Shown: positions 25,751 to 36,184, numbered from the stretch's first letter. The stretch: DNA of 64,000 bases from Runella sp. (GCA_023254175.1 JALQYJ010000009.1:49957-113956); one strand, 5' to 3'. Notes: a model not told the origin generated them from the sequence alone. A program made the numbers and translations.

Positions 25751-27388
25751 TTACCAAGGTTTACTAGTTCCTTGGGCTACCCAAGGCTTCGACCAAGGGC
25801 TATTTTTGCCATCGGCTTCCGAATAATTGGTTTGTTCCAATTTACTCATCGCGCTTTCGGCATTTGTTTTATTCAAATTACGCTCATCGAGCATATAATA
25901 GAATCGTACGGGTAATACTTTCCGTTTGGCTTGAGGGCCTGCTACTAATTCGGGGAAACCCGTCCGACGATAGTCAAACCATGCCTCTTGCGCGGCCGTC
26001 CAGCTCGAAATCCACTTTTGTTCGATGATTTGTTTGAGCGTTCCATCGTATTTCACCCCATCACCTGCAATGTAAGTAGCATAACTACTTCCTACTCCCC
26101 ACGTATCCAACGAGGCTTTTACCGCTGCTTCATAATGCGTTTTTGCATCTCCTACGGCCCAGCCTTTGAGAGCAGCTTCGGCCAAAATAAAGCGTACTTC
26201 AGCGGCTGACATCAAGCGAGACTTTAGTAAAGTCCCCTTCGCTTGTTTGTAAATATCGCTCAACCACGAAACGTGCGGGTTGTTGGCTGCTTGCTCAGCC
26301 GTTGGACTTAGGTTGTACGAAGCTCCACCCACAATGGCCGTTGGTAGCCCTACGTATTCATTGGTGTTATACTCTTTTCCAGCCACTTTATCAGGCGACA
26401 AATAGCGTTTATTCCCGTCTATTTTGTCTGTTCCTTTTGGCAAAGATGGGTCTACCACTAGCTGAATTTTCACTTTATTAGCCCAAATTCCCAACCGAGG
26501 ATCTTTAATAGCCAATAGCCTATCCACAAACGTAGCCGCCATTTTGATACGGCGATAGTTGCTTTCACTGGCATCATAAATAGCGTTGGCAGGCCACGAA
26601 TCGTCGTTGCTATTTCCTGCAAAAGGCATGGCGCAGTCATCTGCAATGGCCGTAATAATGGGGTATTGTGTTGCGTTACCTACAATTTTTTCAATTCCCG
26701 CTTTCGCCACGTCTGGTTTTTTGCTCGAAATTCGCATGTAATACCTCAATGCTAAAGAGTTGGCCAACTTACGCCATTTGGCAGGTGCTCCTGCATAATA
26801 GACATCGGCTGTACCAACAGTCACTGGGTAGTCTATCGCATTTTTGGAGAGCAACGTATTTGCTTTCTCAAGGTCGGCCAAAATTCCCATGTAAATAGAC
26901 TCTTGCGAATCATACGAAGGGAAAGTGCTGGCAGGGCCGCCATCAGCTCCTTTCAAGGCCGAAGTGTAGGGCGCATCCCCCCAAAGATCCGTAATCAATC
27001 CAAACATCATAGATTTCATCACCAATGCGATGCCTTGATGCAACTCTGAGTTGATAGTGATAGCACGGTCATAGACGTATTGGTTGTTGCGCAAAATATC
27101 ATAATACCCTGCCCAGCTTTGGCTTCCGCCCCAGTCGTATTCGTTATGGCCACCGCTCCAGCCATCTTTTTGGGTGTGTTGCATCACCCCCGCAATGTCT
27201 TGATAGCCTAAATTGACAAATGCTTTTCCTGCCTCGGTCAATACCGTCGAAATCACCAAGTTTGGATTGGCATTGGCAGGATTAACGCCGTTGGGGTTTT
27301 CGTTGAGTACAGTTAAATCTTTACAAGAAAATACCGTACAAGAAAACAAAAGCACCAAGCAAATTAATTTAAAGTTCTTGATTTTCAT
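25751..27388 (-). CDS. SusD-like lipoprotein (SusD-like_2 family), unit 3
   Basis: 545 residues. The lipobox VFSCKD places Cys at about 22, so it is an outer-membrane surface lipoprotein. Helical TPR-type scaffold with LITDLWGDAPYTSALKG, LANSLALRYYMRIS and AEAALKGWAVGDAKTHYE, as in the SusD-like_2 (PF12771) group. SusD proteins cap the SusC barrel and capture substrate. Members of this branch are often outside classic polysaccharide loci and linked to peptide, nucleotide or lipid uptake. It starts 24 bases after its SusC and is followed by a terminator, then the ceramidase-like gene. Confidence 0.93.
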   Translation of the reverse strand: MKIKNFKLICLVLLFSCTVFSCKDLTVLNENPNGVNPANANPNLVISTVLTEAGKAFVNLGYQDIAGVMQHTQKDGWSGGHNEYDWGGSQSWAGYYDILRNNQYVYDRAITINSELHQGIALVMKSMMFGLITDLWGDAPYTSALKGADGGPASTFPSYDSQESIYMGILADLEKANTLLSKNAIDYPVTVGTADVYYAGAPAKWRKLANSLALRYYMRISSKKPDVAKAGIEKIVGNATQYPIITAIADDCAMPFAGNSNDDSWPANAIYDASESNYRRIKMAATFVDRLLAIKDPRLGIWANKVKIQLVVDPSLPKGTDKIDGNKRYLSPDKVAGKEYNTNEYVGLPTAIVGGASYNLSPTAEQAANNPHVSWLSDIYKQAKGTLLKSRLMSAAEVRFILAEAALKGWAVGDAKTHYEAAVKASLDTWGVGSSYATYIAGDGVKYDGTLKQIIEQKWISSWTAAQEAWFDYRRTGFPELVAGPQAKRKVLPVRFYYMLDERNLNKTNAESAMSKLEQTNYSEADGKNSPWSKPWVAQGTSKPW

Positions 27389-27412
27389 TGCCTTAATGTT
27401 GTTTATGTTTTC

Positions 27413-30400
27413 TTAGAATGTGAGACCCAATTTGAAACCTACTGGAATAACCCAAGGATTAACGTTGTAACGCTCAATACCCTGTTTAAACTGACTTCCA
27501 CCGCCTTGTACACTCGACTCTTGTTGGAAGGCCGTTTCAGGGTCGATGTTGATTTTCGCAGCCGTCCAAAGGATAATGTTGCGGCTATACACCGAGAAGT
27601 TTGCACTTTGTACGCCTATTTTCTTCAACCAGCTTTGTGGCAAGTCGTAACCAAGCGTAATTTCACGCATCTTGAGGAAAGACGCATCGTACAAAAACGC
27701 TCTCGTAAACGACCAAGCTGTACTACCCGCAAACGGCAAAATCAATGTTCCTGTTTCTCCCAAGTTTTCTTTGAAGCCCGTTGGCTTTCCGTTGGCATCG
27801 TAGCCCGTTGCCACTACCCCAGGAATGAATACCCCACCGTAAGGAAGTGTATAAGGACCATACTTAAACGGATATCCACCATAATCAGGTGTAGGGCCAC
27901 CGACCAATGGGAAATTATTACCATTGATAAGCACCATTTGGTCTTGATTTGCCACCAAATAATCGCGGAGCGCCTTACCTGTCAAACCATTAGGGTTAAA
28001 GAGTTTATCCAAGAACAACTGCGATTGTCCGTTTTCTTCCCCAAATCGATAAGTTTGTGATACAAAGTCGCCACCATTACGCCAATCGAACGACATGCTT
28101 AAACTAAAGCCTTTGTACGAAATGGAAGTCTGCAAGCCCATGATAAATTTAGGGTTGAAGTTTCCAATTTTGTTTTTGGTATTGATGGCGTCAATCGACT
28201 GCCATTTACCTGTTTTGTCCAAAATAGGATAGCCATAATACGGAGATTCTTTGTTTTCGACCGTCACCACTTTGGCATCATAAATATCTCCAATTTCATC
28301 GCCTACGTACGTCCAAGCACCTCCTTTGGCATCGGTCCAGAGTGTATAGTATGGCAAATCATCCGAAAGTTGCTTGATGGTAGTACGGTTGCGTGTCCAG
28401 TTGGTATTGATGTCCCAGCGCCAGTTGTTGCGGTCTATCGGTGTTCCACCCAAAACAAGCTCAAATCCTTTGCTGACCAACAAGCCCGCGTTGATATTTT
28501 TAGAAGAATACCCCGAAGAAGGAGGAAGCTTCGTACTCAAGATTTGGTTGCGGTTTTCTACAGTGTAATATGTACCTGAGAAACGTAGGCGATTTTTGAA
28601 CAAATTAACATCAATACCACTTTCGTACGACGTGACGATTTCGGGTTTGAGGTCCGAAATAAGAAGCGTACCTGGCGTACTTAGGCGCGGTACACCATCC
28701 CAAGTACCTGCGTTGCCCAGCGTTCCTAGCAATTGGTACGGACTGGCATCGTTACCCACTTGAGCAAATCCTGTACGAAGTTTCAACATACTGATTTGGT
28801 TAGTCAACGGAAGCATCTCATTCACCAACAAGCTCAACGAAGCCGATGGATAAAAGTACGAGCGATTGGCCGCAGGGAGCGTACTTGACCAATCGTTGCG
28901 GGCAGTTACGTCCAAAAACACCATGTCTTTGAAACCAATATTTGCCAATCCATAGCCACTATAAATAGCTCTTTGAAACCACGAACTATTATAGTCAAGG
29001 TTAGCAGGCGCAATATTTTGGATGGTATAAACGCCCGGTACAATCAAACCTGTACCACTTTTGGTAGCATTGGTGACGTTCGAACCTTTTTGGTAACGGG
29101 CATTTCCCCCGACCGAAAATGAAAAGCTTATGTCTTTGATGTCTTTCTTGTAAGTCGCCAAGAAATCAGCATTGCTTTCAAAGTTAGCGATATTGATAAT
29201 TCCGTACGCGCCACGCGGGTCGTTGGTGTAGCTATTGCCCACCTTCATTTCGCGTTTTTCGTTGTAAGTATCTATGGCATAGCGTCCCATCAAACTAATT
29301 TCGGGCGTAATCTGCCATTCTGCTTTGATATTTCCAAACACACGGTCGCGCATAAAACTGTTGTTTACTTCGTAGGCTAAAAAGTAAGGGTTATTCCAAA
29401 TACCCTTAAACTGCGAGCGCTGCTGCAACCCTTCTTGTCCTGGCAACCAGTAGTTTTCTAAATCACGGATATCTGTATGTGGCGACACGGCATAGGCCCA
29501 TTGGAGTGGGTTGGCACCTCGGTTTCCTGCGGGGCGGTTGTTTGAATTAGAACGGCTCAGGTCTAAGTTGGTACTCACCCGCAGTTTGTCGTTCACCTTT
29601 ACCGAGGTATTGAGGTTAATGGTATTTCTAAATAAGTCTGAATTAGGAATAATGCCCTTATTCTGCATATTTGAGTACGACAAACGGTAGCTAAATACAT
29701 CGTTGCTATTAGCAATCGACACCCCGTTGGTAGTTGTCACACCCGTTTGTACAAAATTTCGAACGTTATTAGGGTGAGAAACTAACGGCATTTTTACAGG
29801 TTTCCCGTCGGCTCCGATGGGGCTGTTCCACTGTACTTCTTCGTAGCCTTTATCCAACGCAGCTCCGTAGGTAGCACCAACGTTTTCTTGAATCAAGCCT
29901 CCAAATGGGTTACTTAATGGTGTACCACTAATGGCAGGCGGAATGGCCGAAAATTGCCCCGTTCCAAACTGAGTTTGCCACTTTAAGTACTTAAATGGCT
30001 TATCAAACACCGTATTAGAAGTGATTGACACCGTCATTTTTTTCGCTTTTGACCCGCTTTTGGTTGTGATAAGCACCACGCCATTTCCCGCACGTGACCC
30101 ATACAGCGCCGCCGCACTTGGGCCTTTCAAAATCGAAACACTCTCAATATCGTCGGGGTTAAGACTTGAAATAGAATTCCCGAAATCGGCACGGTTATCA
30201 TTTCCAACTTGGCTAATGTTGTTAAGGGTGTTGGCCAACGGAACCCCATCCACCACAAACAAAGGTTGATTGTCGCTGCTGAGTGATGTAGCCCCTCGGA
30301 TAACCATACTTACCGACGAACCTGTTCCGCCCGTTGAGCTGATTGTCACCCCCGCTACTTTTCCAGCCATGGCATTCAAAACGTTTTCTTGAGCCACGCG

Positions 30401-30826
30401 ATTGAGGTCTTTGCTGTCGATTTTACCTACAGAATACCCCAGCGATTTTTCTTCCCGTTTGATACCCAAAGCCGTTACAACCACTTCTTTAAGGTTTTCA
30501 ATACCAGGTGTAAGGACAATGTCCGCGACACTTCGGTTGCCGACAGCTACTTCTGAGGCATCATAACCCACAAACGAAAACACCAGAATTGGGTTGGCCC
30601 CGCTTACTTCAATGCTGTACGTGCCGGTGGCACTACTGGTCGAACCTTTCTGAGTTCCTTTCAGGATTACATTGACTCCTGGCATCGGCGCACCATCTTC
30701 TTTGGAAGTAATTTTCCCCGTGACGATTCTCGTTTGGGCTATCGCTTGTACAAGAGCTAGCCCTACTACCAATATCATGGCGGCCAAACGCCTTAGCCTT
30801 TGGCGAAGTGTATAGTTTTCATTCAT
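27413..30826 (-). CDS. SusC/RagA TonB-dependent outer-membrane transporter, unit 3
   Basis: 1137 residues from the ATG at 30826 (MNENYTLRQ); a start 22 codons earlier is rejected. Signal peptide ending AIAQ, carboxypeptidase-regulatory-like domain (about 32-110, ending LVFSFVGYDASE), TonB box region EVVVTALGI, plug (about 120-235) with FVVDGVPL and VSILKGPSAAALYGSRAG, then a 22-strand barrel ending FKLGLTF. It imports its ligand through the outer membrane using TonB energy. The N-terminal third is very close to the unit 2 SusC, so the two are recent duplicates. An inverted-repeat-rich leader lies at 30834-30920. Confidence 0.95.
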   Translation of the reverse strand: MNENYTLRQRLRRLAAMILVVGLALVQAIAQTRIVTGKITSKEDGAPMPGVNVILKGTQKGSTSSATGTYSIEVSGANPILVFSFVGYDASEVAVGNRSVADIVLTPGIENLKEVVVTALGIKREEKSLGYSVGKIDSKDLNRVAQENVLNAMAGKVAGVTISSTGGTGSSVSMVIRGATSLSSDNQPLFVVDGVPLANTLNNISQVGNDNRADFGNSISSLNPDDIESVSILKGPSAAALYGSRAGNGVVLITTKSGSKAKKMTVSITSNTVFDKPFKYLKWQTQFGTGQFSAIPPAISGTPLSNPFGGLIQENVGATYGAALDKGYEEVQWNSPIGADGKPVKMPLVSHPNNVRNFVQTGVTTTNGVSIANSNDVFSYRLSYSNMQNKGIIPNSDLFRNTINLNTSVKVNDKLRVSTNLDLSRSNSNNRPAGNRGANPLQWAYAVSPHTDIRDLENYWLPGQEGLQQRSQFKGIWNNPYFLAYEVNNSFMRDRVFGNIKAEWQITPEISLMGRYAIDTYNEKREMKVGNSYTNDPRGAYGIINIANFESNADFLATYKKDIKDISFSFSVGGNARYQKGSNVTNATKSGTGLIVPGVYTIQNIAPANLDYNSSWFQRAIYSGYGLANIGFKDMVFLDVTARNDWSSTLPAANRSYFYPSASLSLLVNEMLPLTNQISMLKLRTGFAQVGNDASPYQLLGTLGNAGTWDGVPRLSTPGTLLISDLKPEIVTSYESGIDVNLFKNRLRFSGTYYTVENRNQILSTKLPPSSGYSSKNINAGLLVSKGFELVLGGTPIDRNNWRWDINTNWTRNRTTIKQLSDDLPYYTLWTDAKGGAWTYVGDEIGDIYDAKVVTVENKESPYYGYPILDKTGKWQSIDAINTKNKIGNFNPKFIMGLQTSISYKGFSLSMSFDWRNGGDFVSQTYRFGEENGQSQLFLDKLFNPNGLTGKALRDYLVANQDQMVLINGNNFPLVGGPTPDYGGYPFKYGPYTLPYGGVFIPGVVATGYDANGKPTGFKENLGETGTLILPFAGSTAWSFTRAFLYDASFLKMREITLGYDLPQSWLKKIGVQSANFSVYSRNIILWTAAKINIDPETAFQQESSVQGGGSQFKQGIERYNVNPWVIPVGFKLGLTF

Positions 30827-30833
30827 GATTAAT

Positions 30834-30920
30834 AATTGGTTAAGTAGTTGTATTGTTCCCTTTTTTACTAGTGTTCTAGTAAAAAGGGCCATCTCAAGAT
30901 TAATTTTTTTCTAACCAATT
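30834..30920. repeat. Nested inverted repeats in the leader of SusC unit 3
   Basis: Outer arms AATTGGTTA (30834-30842) and TAACCAATT (30912-30920) pair perfectly. Between them a hairpin at 30858-30888 pairs CCCTTTTTTACTAG with CTAGTAAAAAGGG (one bulged T). No T-run follows on the minus strand, so it is not a plain terminator. It may be an operator or a structured 5' leader. Confidence 0.55.
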
Positions 30921-30961
30921 AAAATAAAATAACATAAATAACATTGAGGGCACATTTGCAT

Positions 30962-30994
30962 AAAAAAAGGGTAGGAAAATCCTACCCTTTTTTT
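30962..30994 (-). terminator. Terminator of SusC/SusD unit 2
   Basis: A 15-base perfect stem: A7 plus GGGTAGGA (30962-30976) with TCCTACCC plus T7 (30980-30994). It lies 20 bases past the SusD stop on the minus strand. Confidence 0.9.
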
Positions 30995-31013
30995 GTTCAA
31001 CTAACCCAAAAAA

Positions 31014-32708
31014 TTACCAAGGCTTATTTGTCCCTTGAAGAATCCAAGGTTTTGACCATTGGCTGTTTTTTCCTCTTAAACCAGAATGTTTTGTTACCTC
31101 TAATTTATTAATAGCTGCATCCGCATTGGTACGGTTGAAGTTTACCTCATTATCTCCGTAGTTGAAACGCACCGCCACAACAGGTTCGGCAGAAGCAGGC
31201 CCTGCTTTCAACGCTGGCAATCCAGTTCTTCGGTAGTCAAACCACGCTTCCGTTGCCATTGTCCAGTTGGCAATCCACTTTTGCTGCATCACTTGCGCCA
31301 AAGTATTGTTAAATGCAACACCCGGTTTAGCTATAAACGCATCATACTGCGAACCTACTCCCCAAGTTTCAAGAGAATTTTTGATACCTGCATTGTAATT
31401 TGCTTGCGCAGTTCCCACCGACCAACCTTTTAAAGCTGCTTCTGCCAAAATAAACGACGCCTCAGCCGATGATGCCAAACGCGCTCTCAACAATCCACCG
31501 CTGCTTCCTCGATAAATTTCAGCCAACTGAGATACGTGTTGGTTCTGTACGGTTTGGCCAGGCGTTGGGTTATTGTTGTAGGTATCAGGCTGGATGAGCC
31601 CTGCGGGCACTCCCACGTACTCGCCCGTATCTAAGGTTCCTTTGTACAATTTAGGATTGTAATGGCGGGTATATTTTGCTCCTTTTTTCACTTCAGCAAG
31701 CAACGCAATGTCCGTCAAGTAGCTTACACCTTGTTGAATCACTCCATCTTTACGGATAAACTTATCAACGTCGGTTGTGAGGGTTTCGTCAGCCACCCAG
31801 CGTACATACACGGGTGCAATCCAGACTTTCAGGCGAGGGTCGCTGGTCGCTACCAACGAATTAACAAACGCTTGCGCAGGTTTCTTTCTTCTAAAATTTG
31901 ATTGCTCTTGGTCAAAAGCTACTGCGCCAGGCCACGAGTTACCAGCGGTAGCACCTATGTAAGCCATCGTAGCATCTTCGGCTGGGGTTTTGATGTAAAT
32001 ACCTGAGCTATAAATCGCTTCGATTCCAGCTTTTGCTTCGGCAGGCATTTTTTCAGAAATACGCATGTAATACCGTAACAACAAGGAATTGGCAAATTTC
32101 TGCCATGCGGTAGGATTACCTGCATAAAACAAATCGTAACCTGTCGTATAACCCGTCGCATCTTTTGTTCCAAAAAGTTCAGAAGCCGCCTTCAAATCAG
32201 CGATGATTCCTTTATAAATCACTTCTTGGCTATCGTATGTAGGCTTTAACAACTCATTTGATTGATCACCTTTTACCGCCATCGTATAAGGTGCATCTCC
32301 CCACAAATCCGTGATAACACCGAAGATAAATGAGCGCATTGTCAGCGCTACTCCTTGGTGAAATTTGTAGTTAAGCGCAACCGAACGCTTGTACATAAAC
32401 TCGTTATTACGGAGCATGTTGTACCAGCCACTCCAATCTTGCGGGCCCCAATCATAGTGGTTTACTCCGCCAAACCAGCCGTCGTGTTGAATGTATTGGG
32501 CTACCCCTGCCACGTCGCCGTAGCCAAGTTCCAAATACGCTCTTGCTGCCGAGTTCATTACCTCTGGCATCATTAGGTTGGGGTTGGAAGTAGCTGGGTC
32601 AATCCCGTTTGGATTTATGTTTGTTTCTGACAAACGGTCGCTACATGACGAGGCAACCACAATTGCCAAAGCCAACGCCGATTTTGATAAGATTTTTAAC
32701 ATTTTCAT
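31014..32708 (-). CDS. SusD-like lipoprotein (SusD-like_2 family), unit 2
   Basis: 564 residues, or 562 if the second Met is used. Lipobox near ASSCSD. Shared blocks with unit 3 include VITDLWGDAPYTMAVKG, FANSLLLRYYMRIS, AEAALKGWSVGTAQ and EAWFDYRRTGLPAL, so it is a paralog of that protein with scattered differences. Starts 23 bases after its SusC. The ending WSKPWILQGTNKPW is nearly identical to that of the unit 3 protein (WSKPWVAQGTSKPW), supporting recent duplication of the pair. Confidence 0.93.
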   Translation of the reverse strand: MKMLKILSKSALALAIVVASSCSDRLSETNINPNGIDPATSNPNLMMPEVMNSAARAYLELGYGDVAGVAQYIQHDGWFGGVNHYDWGPQDWSGWYNMLRNNEFMYKRSVALNYKFHQGVALTMRSFIFGVITDLWGDAPYTMAVKGDQSNELLKPTYDSQEVIYKGIIADLKAASELFGTKDATGYTTGYDLFYAGNPTAWQKFANSLLLRYYMRISEKMPAEAKAGIEAIYSSGIYIKTPAEDATMAYIGATAGNSWPGAVAFDQEQSNFRRKKPAQAFVNSLVATSDPRLKVWIAPVYVRWVADETLTTDVDKFIRKDGVIQQGVSYLTDIALLAEVKKGAKYTRHYNPKLYKGTLDTGEYVGVPAGLIQPDTYNNNPTPGQTVQNQHVSQLAEIYRGSSGGLLRARLASSAEASFILAEAALKGWSVGTAQANYNAGIKNSLETWGVGSQYDAFIAKPGVAFNNTLAQVMQQKWIANWTMATEAWFDYRRTGLPALKAGPASAEPVVAVRFNYGDNEVNFNRTNADAAINKLEVTKHSGLRGKNSQWSKPWILQGTNKPW

Positions 32709-32731
32709 CGTACACTATAAATGTTAGTTGA

Positions 32732-35700
32732 TTACAAATTGAAGTTTAACTTAAACCCGATTGGCATCGTCCACGGCATGACGTTTTGCAGCTCAATACC
32801 TTGTCTGAAACGACCGCCATCTGCTTGGAAAGCTCTTTCAGGGTCGATTCCGATTTTTGCAGCGTTCCAAAGCATGAGGTTACGTGTAAAAACTGAAATG
32901 CTTGCATTGCGGAAGCCACCGATATTAGGGATATTATAACTCAACGAAAGCTCTCTCATTTTCAAGAAAGAAGCATCAAATGTAATTTGCTTATTATAGC
33001 TCCAAGCAAAGGTATTTGAGATAGGATAAATGTTCGTACCTGCTCCCCCTAAGTGCTCAGTGTAAGACCCATCTGGATTCAAGATTACCCCAGGAACAAA
33101 CGCTCCGTCGCCATCAGCACCCATACCACCTGTTGCTTTGTTATAGCCACCTACCCTTGGGAAGTTTCCATTTTGAGGAATGATGTATTTTTCAGGATCA
33201 GACTTGAGCAAAGCGATAAGCTCTGCTTGAGAATAGTTTCCACCCGGAATTAAGTTATCAATCTGGCGTTGCGATTTCCAGTCAGACTCACCGTAGCGGT
33301 AAGTATAAGATTGGAAGTTGCCACCGATACGTGCATCAAAACTGGCTGCCAACGAGAAACGCTTGTAGGAAAGTGTAGCCTGCATACCCATAATAAACTT
33401 AGGATTAAAGTTCCCTACTTTTTCACGGGCATTACGGTCATTAACGGCTATCCAGCTTCCTGTTCTGCTCAAAATTGGCCAACGATAATACGGAGATGCT
33501 GGGTCTGTCACCTGCGCATAACCACGGCTATATATGTCGCCAATTTCTTGTCCTACATACGTAAATGCACCACCATTATTGTCATCCCAAAGCTGATAGA
33601 AATCCATTCCTTCGGTCAACTCTTTGATACGTGTACGGTTACGAGTGAAATTAGCGTTCACATCTAAATTCCAGCCGTTTCTATCGCGGATGGGACTACC
33701 TCCTAGGTTGATTTCCCATCCTCTACTTGCCAACAAACCAGCGTTGATAAGCTTGCTACCAAAACCCGAAGAAGAAGGTGTGGTAATGTTCAAAATCTGG
33801 TTTTTGTTTTCTACGTAGTAATACGTTCCTTCAAAACGGATACGGTTTTCAAACAACCCAAAATCTACTCCAAACTCCGTTGAGGTCGCAATTTCGGGTT
33901 TCAACTGGGCGTTCAGCAAAGTACCTGGAACGTTGGTCGTAATCAAACTTCCCCAGGTGCCTGTGCCCAACGTTGGCACCAACTGATAGGGGGTGGCATC
34001 GTTACCTACTTGAGCCCACCCCGCTCTGAACTTCAACAATGAAATGGATTTGGGTAAGCTAAATGTATAATTGGCCAACCAACTCAGCGACGCCGATGGG
34101 TAGAAATACGAACGGTTTTCGGCAGGAAGTGTACTCGACCAGTCGTTACGAGCTGTTAGGTCTAAATAAAGCATGTTTTTATAACCCATCGACGCCATTC
34201 CGTATAAGCTATAAATTTCTTTCTTGTTGCTTCCATTGCTTACTTGCAACGACGCCAACGGAATGTTTGAAATACGGTACAACCCTGGAACAGTCAGAAT
34301 ACTACCTCCCATATAGTCTTCTTTATAGTTCTGTACCATGTAGTTACCTCCTCCTGACACACTTAGGTCAAAGGCACTAATGTTCTTTTTGTAAGTCAAC
34401 AAGAAATCTGTATTTGTTTCATTCCGCCCGATTCCTTGTAGGTAATACCCTCCGTTTCGTACGCGGGTATAGCTCCAAGGAATTTTGGTTTCACGGTCTT
34501 CCGTAAACATGTCGTACGACACCCGCGCAAAAGCCGTAATCTCAGGCGTGATGTTGTAATCCAATTTCATGTTTCCGTAAATACGGTCACGGTTGAAGCC
34601 ATTGTTGATACCATAGGCCAAGAAATAAGGGTTATCGCCGCTGGTTGAAGGAGAAAGTTGGCGAATTTGCTCATTTCCTGGCACCCAATAATTACGCAAT
34701 TCACGAACGTCAACGTGTGGCCAGAGATACACGGCTTCAAGCGGATTGGCACCACGATTGGCCGTTGACGGGCGGTTTTTGGAGAACGAACGTACAAAGT
34801 TTAAGTTAGAACTGAGTTTGAATTTCTCGCCAATATCGTAGGTTCCTGCGGCCGACAATGTATGACGTTTCAAATCTGAGTTAGGAATTGGGCCGTTGTT
34901 TTGCATGTAGTTGTATGACACGCGGTAGGTACTTTTATCGGTCGAACCAGAAATCGACAAGTTGTTGGTCGTCGTAATTCCCGTCTCCAAGAAATTTTTC
35001 ATGTTGTCTTTGTACGACCTCAACTCCGTTGGAATTTTATTCCCATTAGCATCCAATGGGCTGTTCCACTGCGCCGCTAAGATTCCCTTGTCCAATTCAG
35101 GCCCCGCCCAATACGCCGACGTTTCGTCTAAGCGGGCATTACGGTTTCCGTTGGCATATTTGTAGTGAAAATCTAGAAAACGATAAGGGGTCTCAAACAC
35201 GTTACTAGTAGAAAAAGAAACACCCAAGCCTTTGCCTTTTTTACCCGACTTAGTTGTAATCAAAATTACCCCGTTTCCTGCACGAGAGCCGTACAATGCC
35301 GCCGCACTTGGACCTTTTAGCACCGAAATGCTCTCTACGTCGTCGGGGTTAAGGTCAGAGATGGCGTTACCATAGTCAACGTTGTTACGATCTCCCATCG
35401 AACGAAGGTTATTCAAACTGTTTGCGATAGGCACACCATCCACCACAAAAAGCGGCTGGTTGTCGTTGCTCAATGAGGTAGCACCACGAATAATAATACT
35501 TACCGATGAACCAACGCCGCTGGTCTGATTGATTTGTACCCCTGCAACTCGACCCGAAAGCGCGTTTAAAACGTTTTCTTGAGGAACATTGACAATGTCT
35601 TTCCCAGATACTTCACCCACAGAGTACCCCAAAGCACGTTTTTCGCGCTTGATACCCAGAGCCGTCACTACCACTTCGCCGAGAGTCTCGGCACCTTGGG

Positions 35701-36016
35701 CCATTTTTACATCAACAACACTACGGTTTCCCACCGTAACCTCGGAGGCATCGTACCCCACAAATGAAAAAACGAGCACTGGGTTAGCGCCGCTTACTTC
35801 AATAGAATAAATTCCGAGTGCGTTTGTGCTGGTCCCTTTTTGGGTCCCCTTTAGTACGACGTTCACTCCAGGCATAGCGGAGCCATCTTCACCAGTCGTT
35901 ACTTTACCAGTAACAGTTCTGACTTGGGCGTACACTGAGGTACAGAGGATTCCCCATACCAGTCCTATCACAAGCAGCTTCCTAGCTACCTGTTGTAAAG
36001 GAAAAAAGTGTTTCAT
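32732..36016 (-). CDS. SusC/RagA TonB-dependent outer-membrane transporter, unit 2
   Basis: 1094 residues. Signal peptide (ending SVYAQ), carboxypeptidase-regulatory-like domain, plug with FVVDGVPIANSLNN and ISVLKGPSAAALYGSRAG, and a beta-barrel ending FKLNFNL. The stretch from KGTQKG to LNPDD is nearly identical to unit 3, while the extracellular-loop regions differ more, as expected for duplicates acquiring different ligands. It has its own upstream region with two inverted repeats (36042-36100). Confidence 0.95.
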   Translation of the reverse strand: MKHFFPLQQVARKLLVIGLVWGILCTSVYAQVRTVTGKVTTGEDGSAMPGVNVVLKGTQKGTSTNALGIYSIEVSGANPVLVFSFVGYDASEVTVGNRSVVDVKMAQGAETLGEVVVTALGIKREKRALGYSVGEVSGKDIVNVPQENVLNALSGRVAGVQINQTSGVGSSVSIIIRGATSLSNDNQPLFVVDGVPIANSLNNLRSMGDRNNVDYGNAISDLNPDDVESISVLKGPSAAALYGSRAGNGVILITTKSGKKGKGLGVSFSTSNVFETPYRFLDFHYKYANGNRNARLDETSAYWAGPELDKGILAAQWNSPLDANGNKIPTELRSYKDNMKNFLETGITTTNNLSISGSTDKSTYRVSYNYMQNNGPIPNSDLKRHTLSAAGTYDIGEKFKLSSNLNFVRSFSKNRPSTANRGANPLEAVYLWPHVDVRELRNYWVPGNEQIRQLSPSTSGDNPYFLAYGINNGFNRDRIYGNMKLDYNITPEITAFARVSYDMFTEDRETKIPWSYTRVRNGGYYLQGIGRNETNTDFLLTYKKNISAFDLSVSGGGNYMVQNYKEDYMGGSILTVPGLYRISNIPLASLQVSNGSNKKEIYSLYGMASMGYKNMLYLDLTARNDWSSTLPAENRSYFYPSASLSWLANYTFSLPKSISLLKFRAGWAQVGNDATPYQLVPTLGTGTWGSLITTNVPGTLLNAQLKPEIATSTEFGVDFGLFENRIRFEGTYYYVENKNQILNITTPSSSGFGSKLINAGLLASRGWEINLGGSPIRDRNGWNLDVNANFTRNRTRIKELTEGMDFYQLWDDNNGGAFTYVGQEIGDIYSRGYAQVTDPASPYYRWPILSRTGSWIAVNDRNAREKVGNFNPKFIMGMQATLSYKRFSLAASFDARIGGNFQSYTYRYGESDWKSQRQIDNLIPGGNYSQAELIALLKSDPEKYIIPQNGNFPRVGGYNKATGGMGADGDGAFVPGVILNPDGSYTEHLGGAGTNIYPISNTFAWSYNKQITFDASFLKMRELSLSYNIPNIGGFRNASISVFTRNLMLWNAAKIGIDPERAFQADGGRFRQGIELQNVMPWTMPIGFKLNFNL

Positions 36017-36041
36017 ATAGTCTGCTCAGTTTAGTTAGTTA

Positions 36042-36100
36042 GTACCAATGGTACGAACCAACCAAAAATTCAGACTACTACCGATTTATTAATTTTTGGT
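36042..36100. promoter_or_regulatory. Inverted repeats upstream of SusC unit 2
   Basis: GTACCAATGGTAC (36042-36054) is a 13-base palindrome, and ACCAAAAATT (36061-36070) pairs with AATTTTTGGT (36091-36100) across 20 bases. Both lie within 85 bases of the SusC start. Candidate operator or leader hairpin; no match to a known regulator is claimed. Confidence 0.4.
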
Positions 36101-36184
36101 AAAAAAAAGAAAAGATACACCTTACGTTTATAGACAAAAAACAGTTTAGTAAATTGATTATCAGATACTTGTAAAAACATAAAA

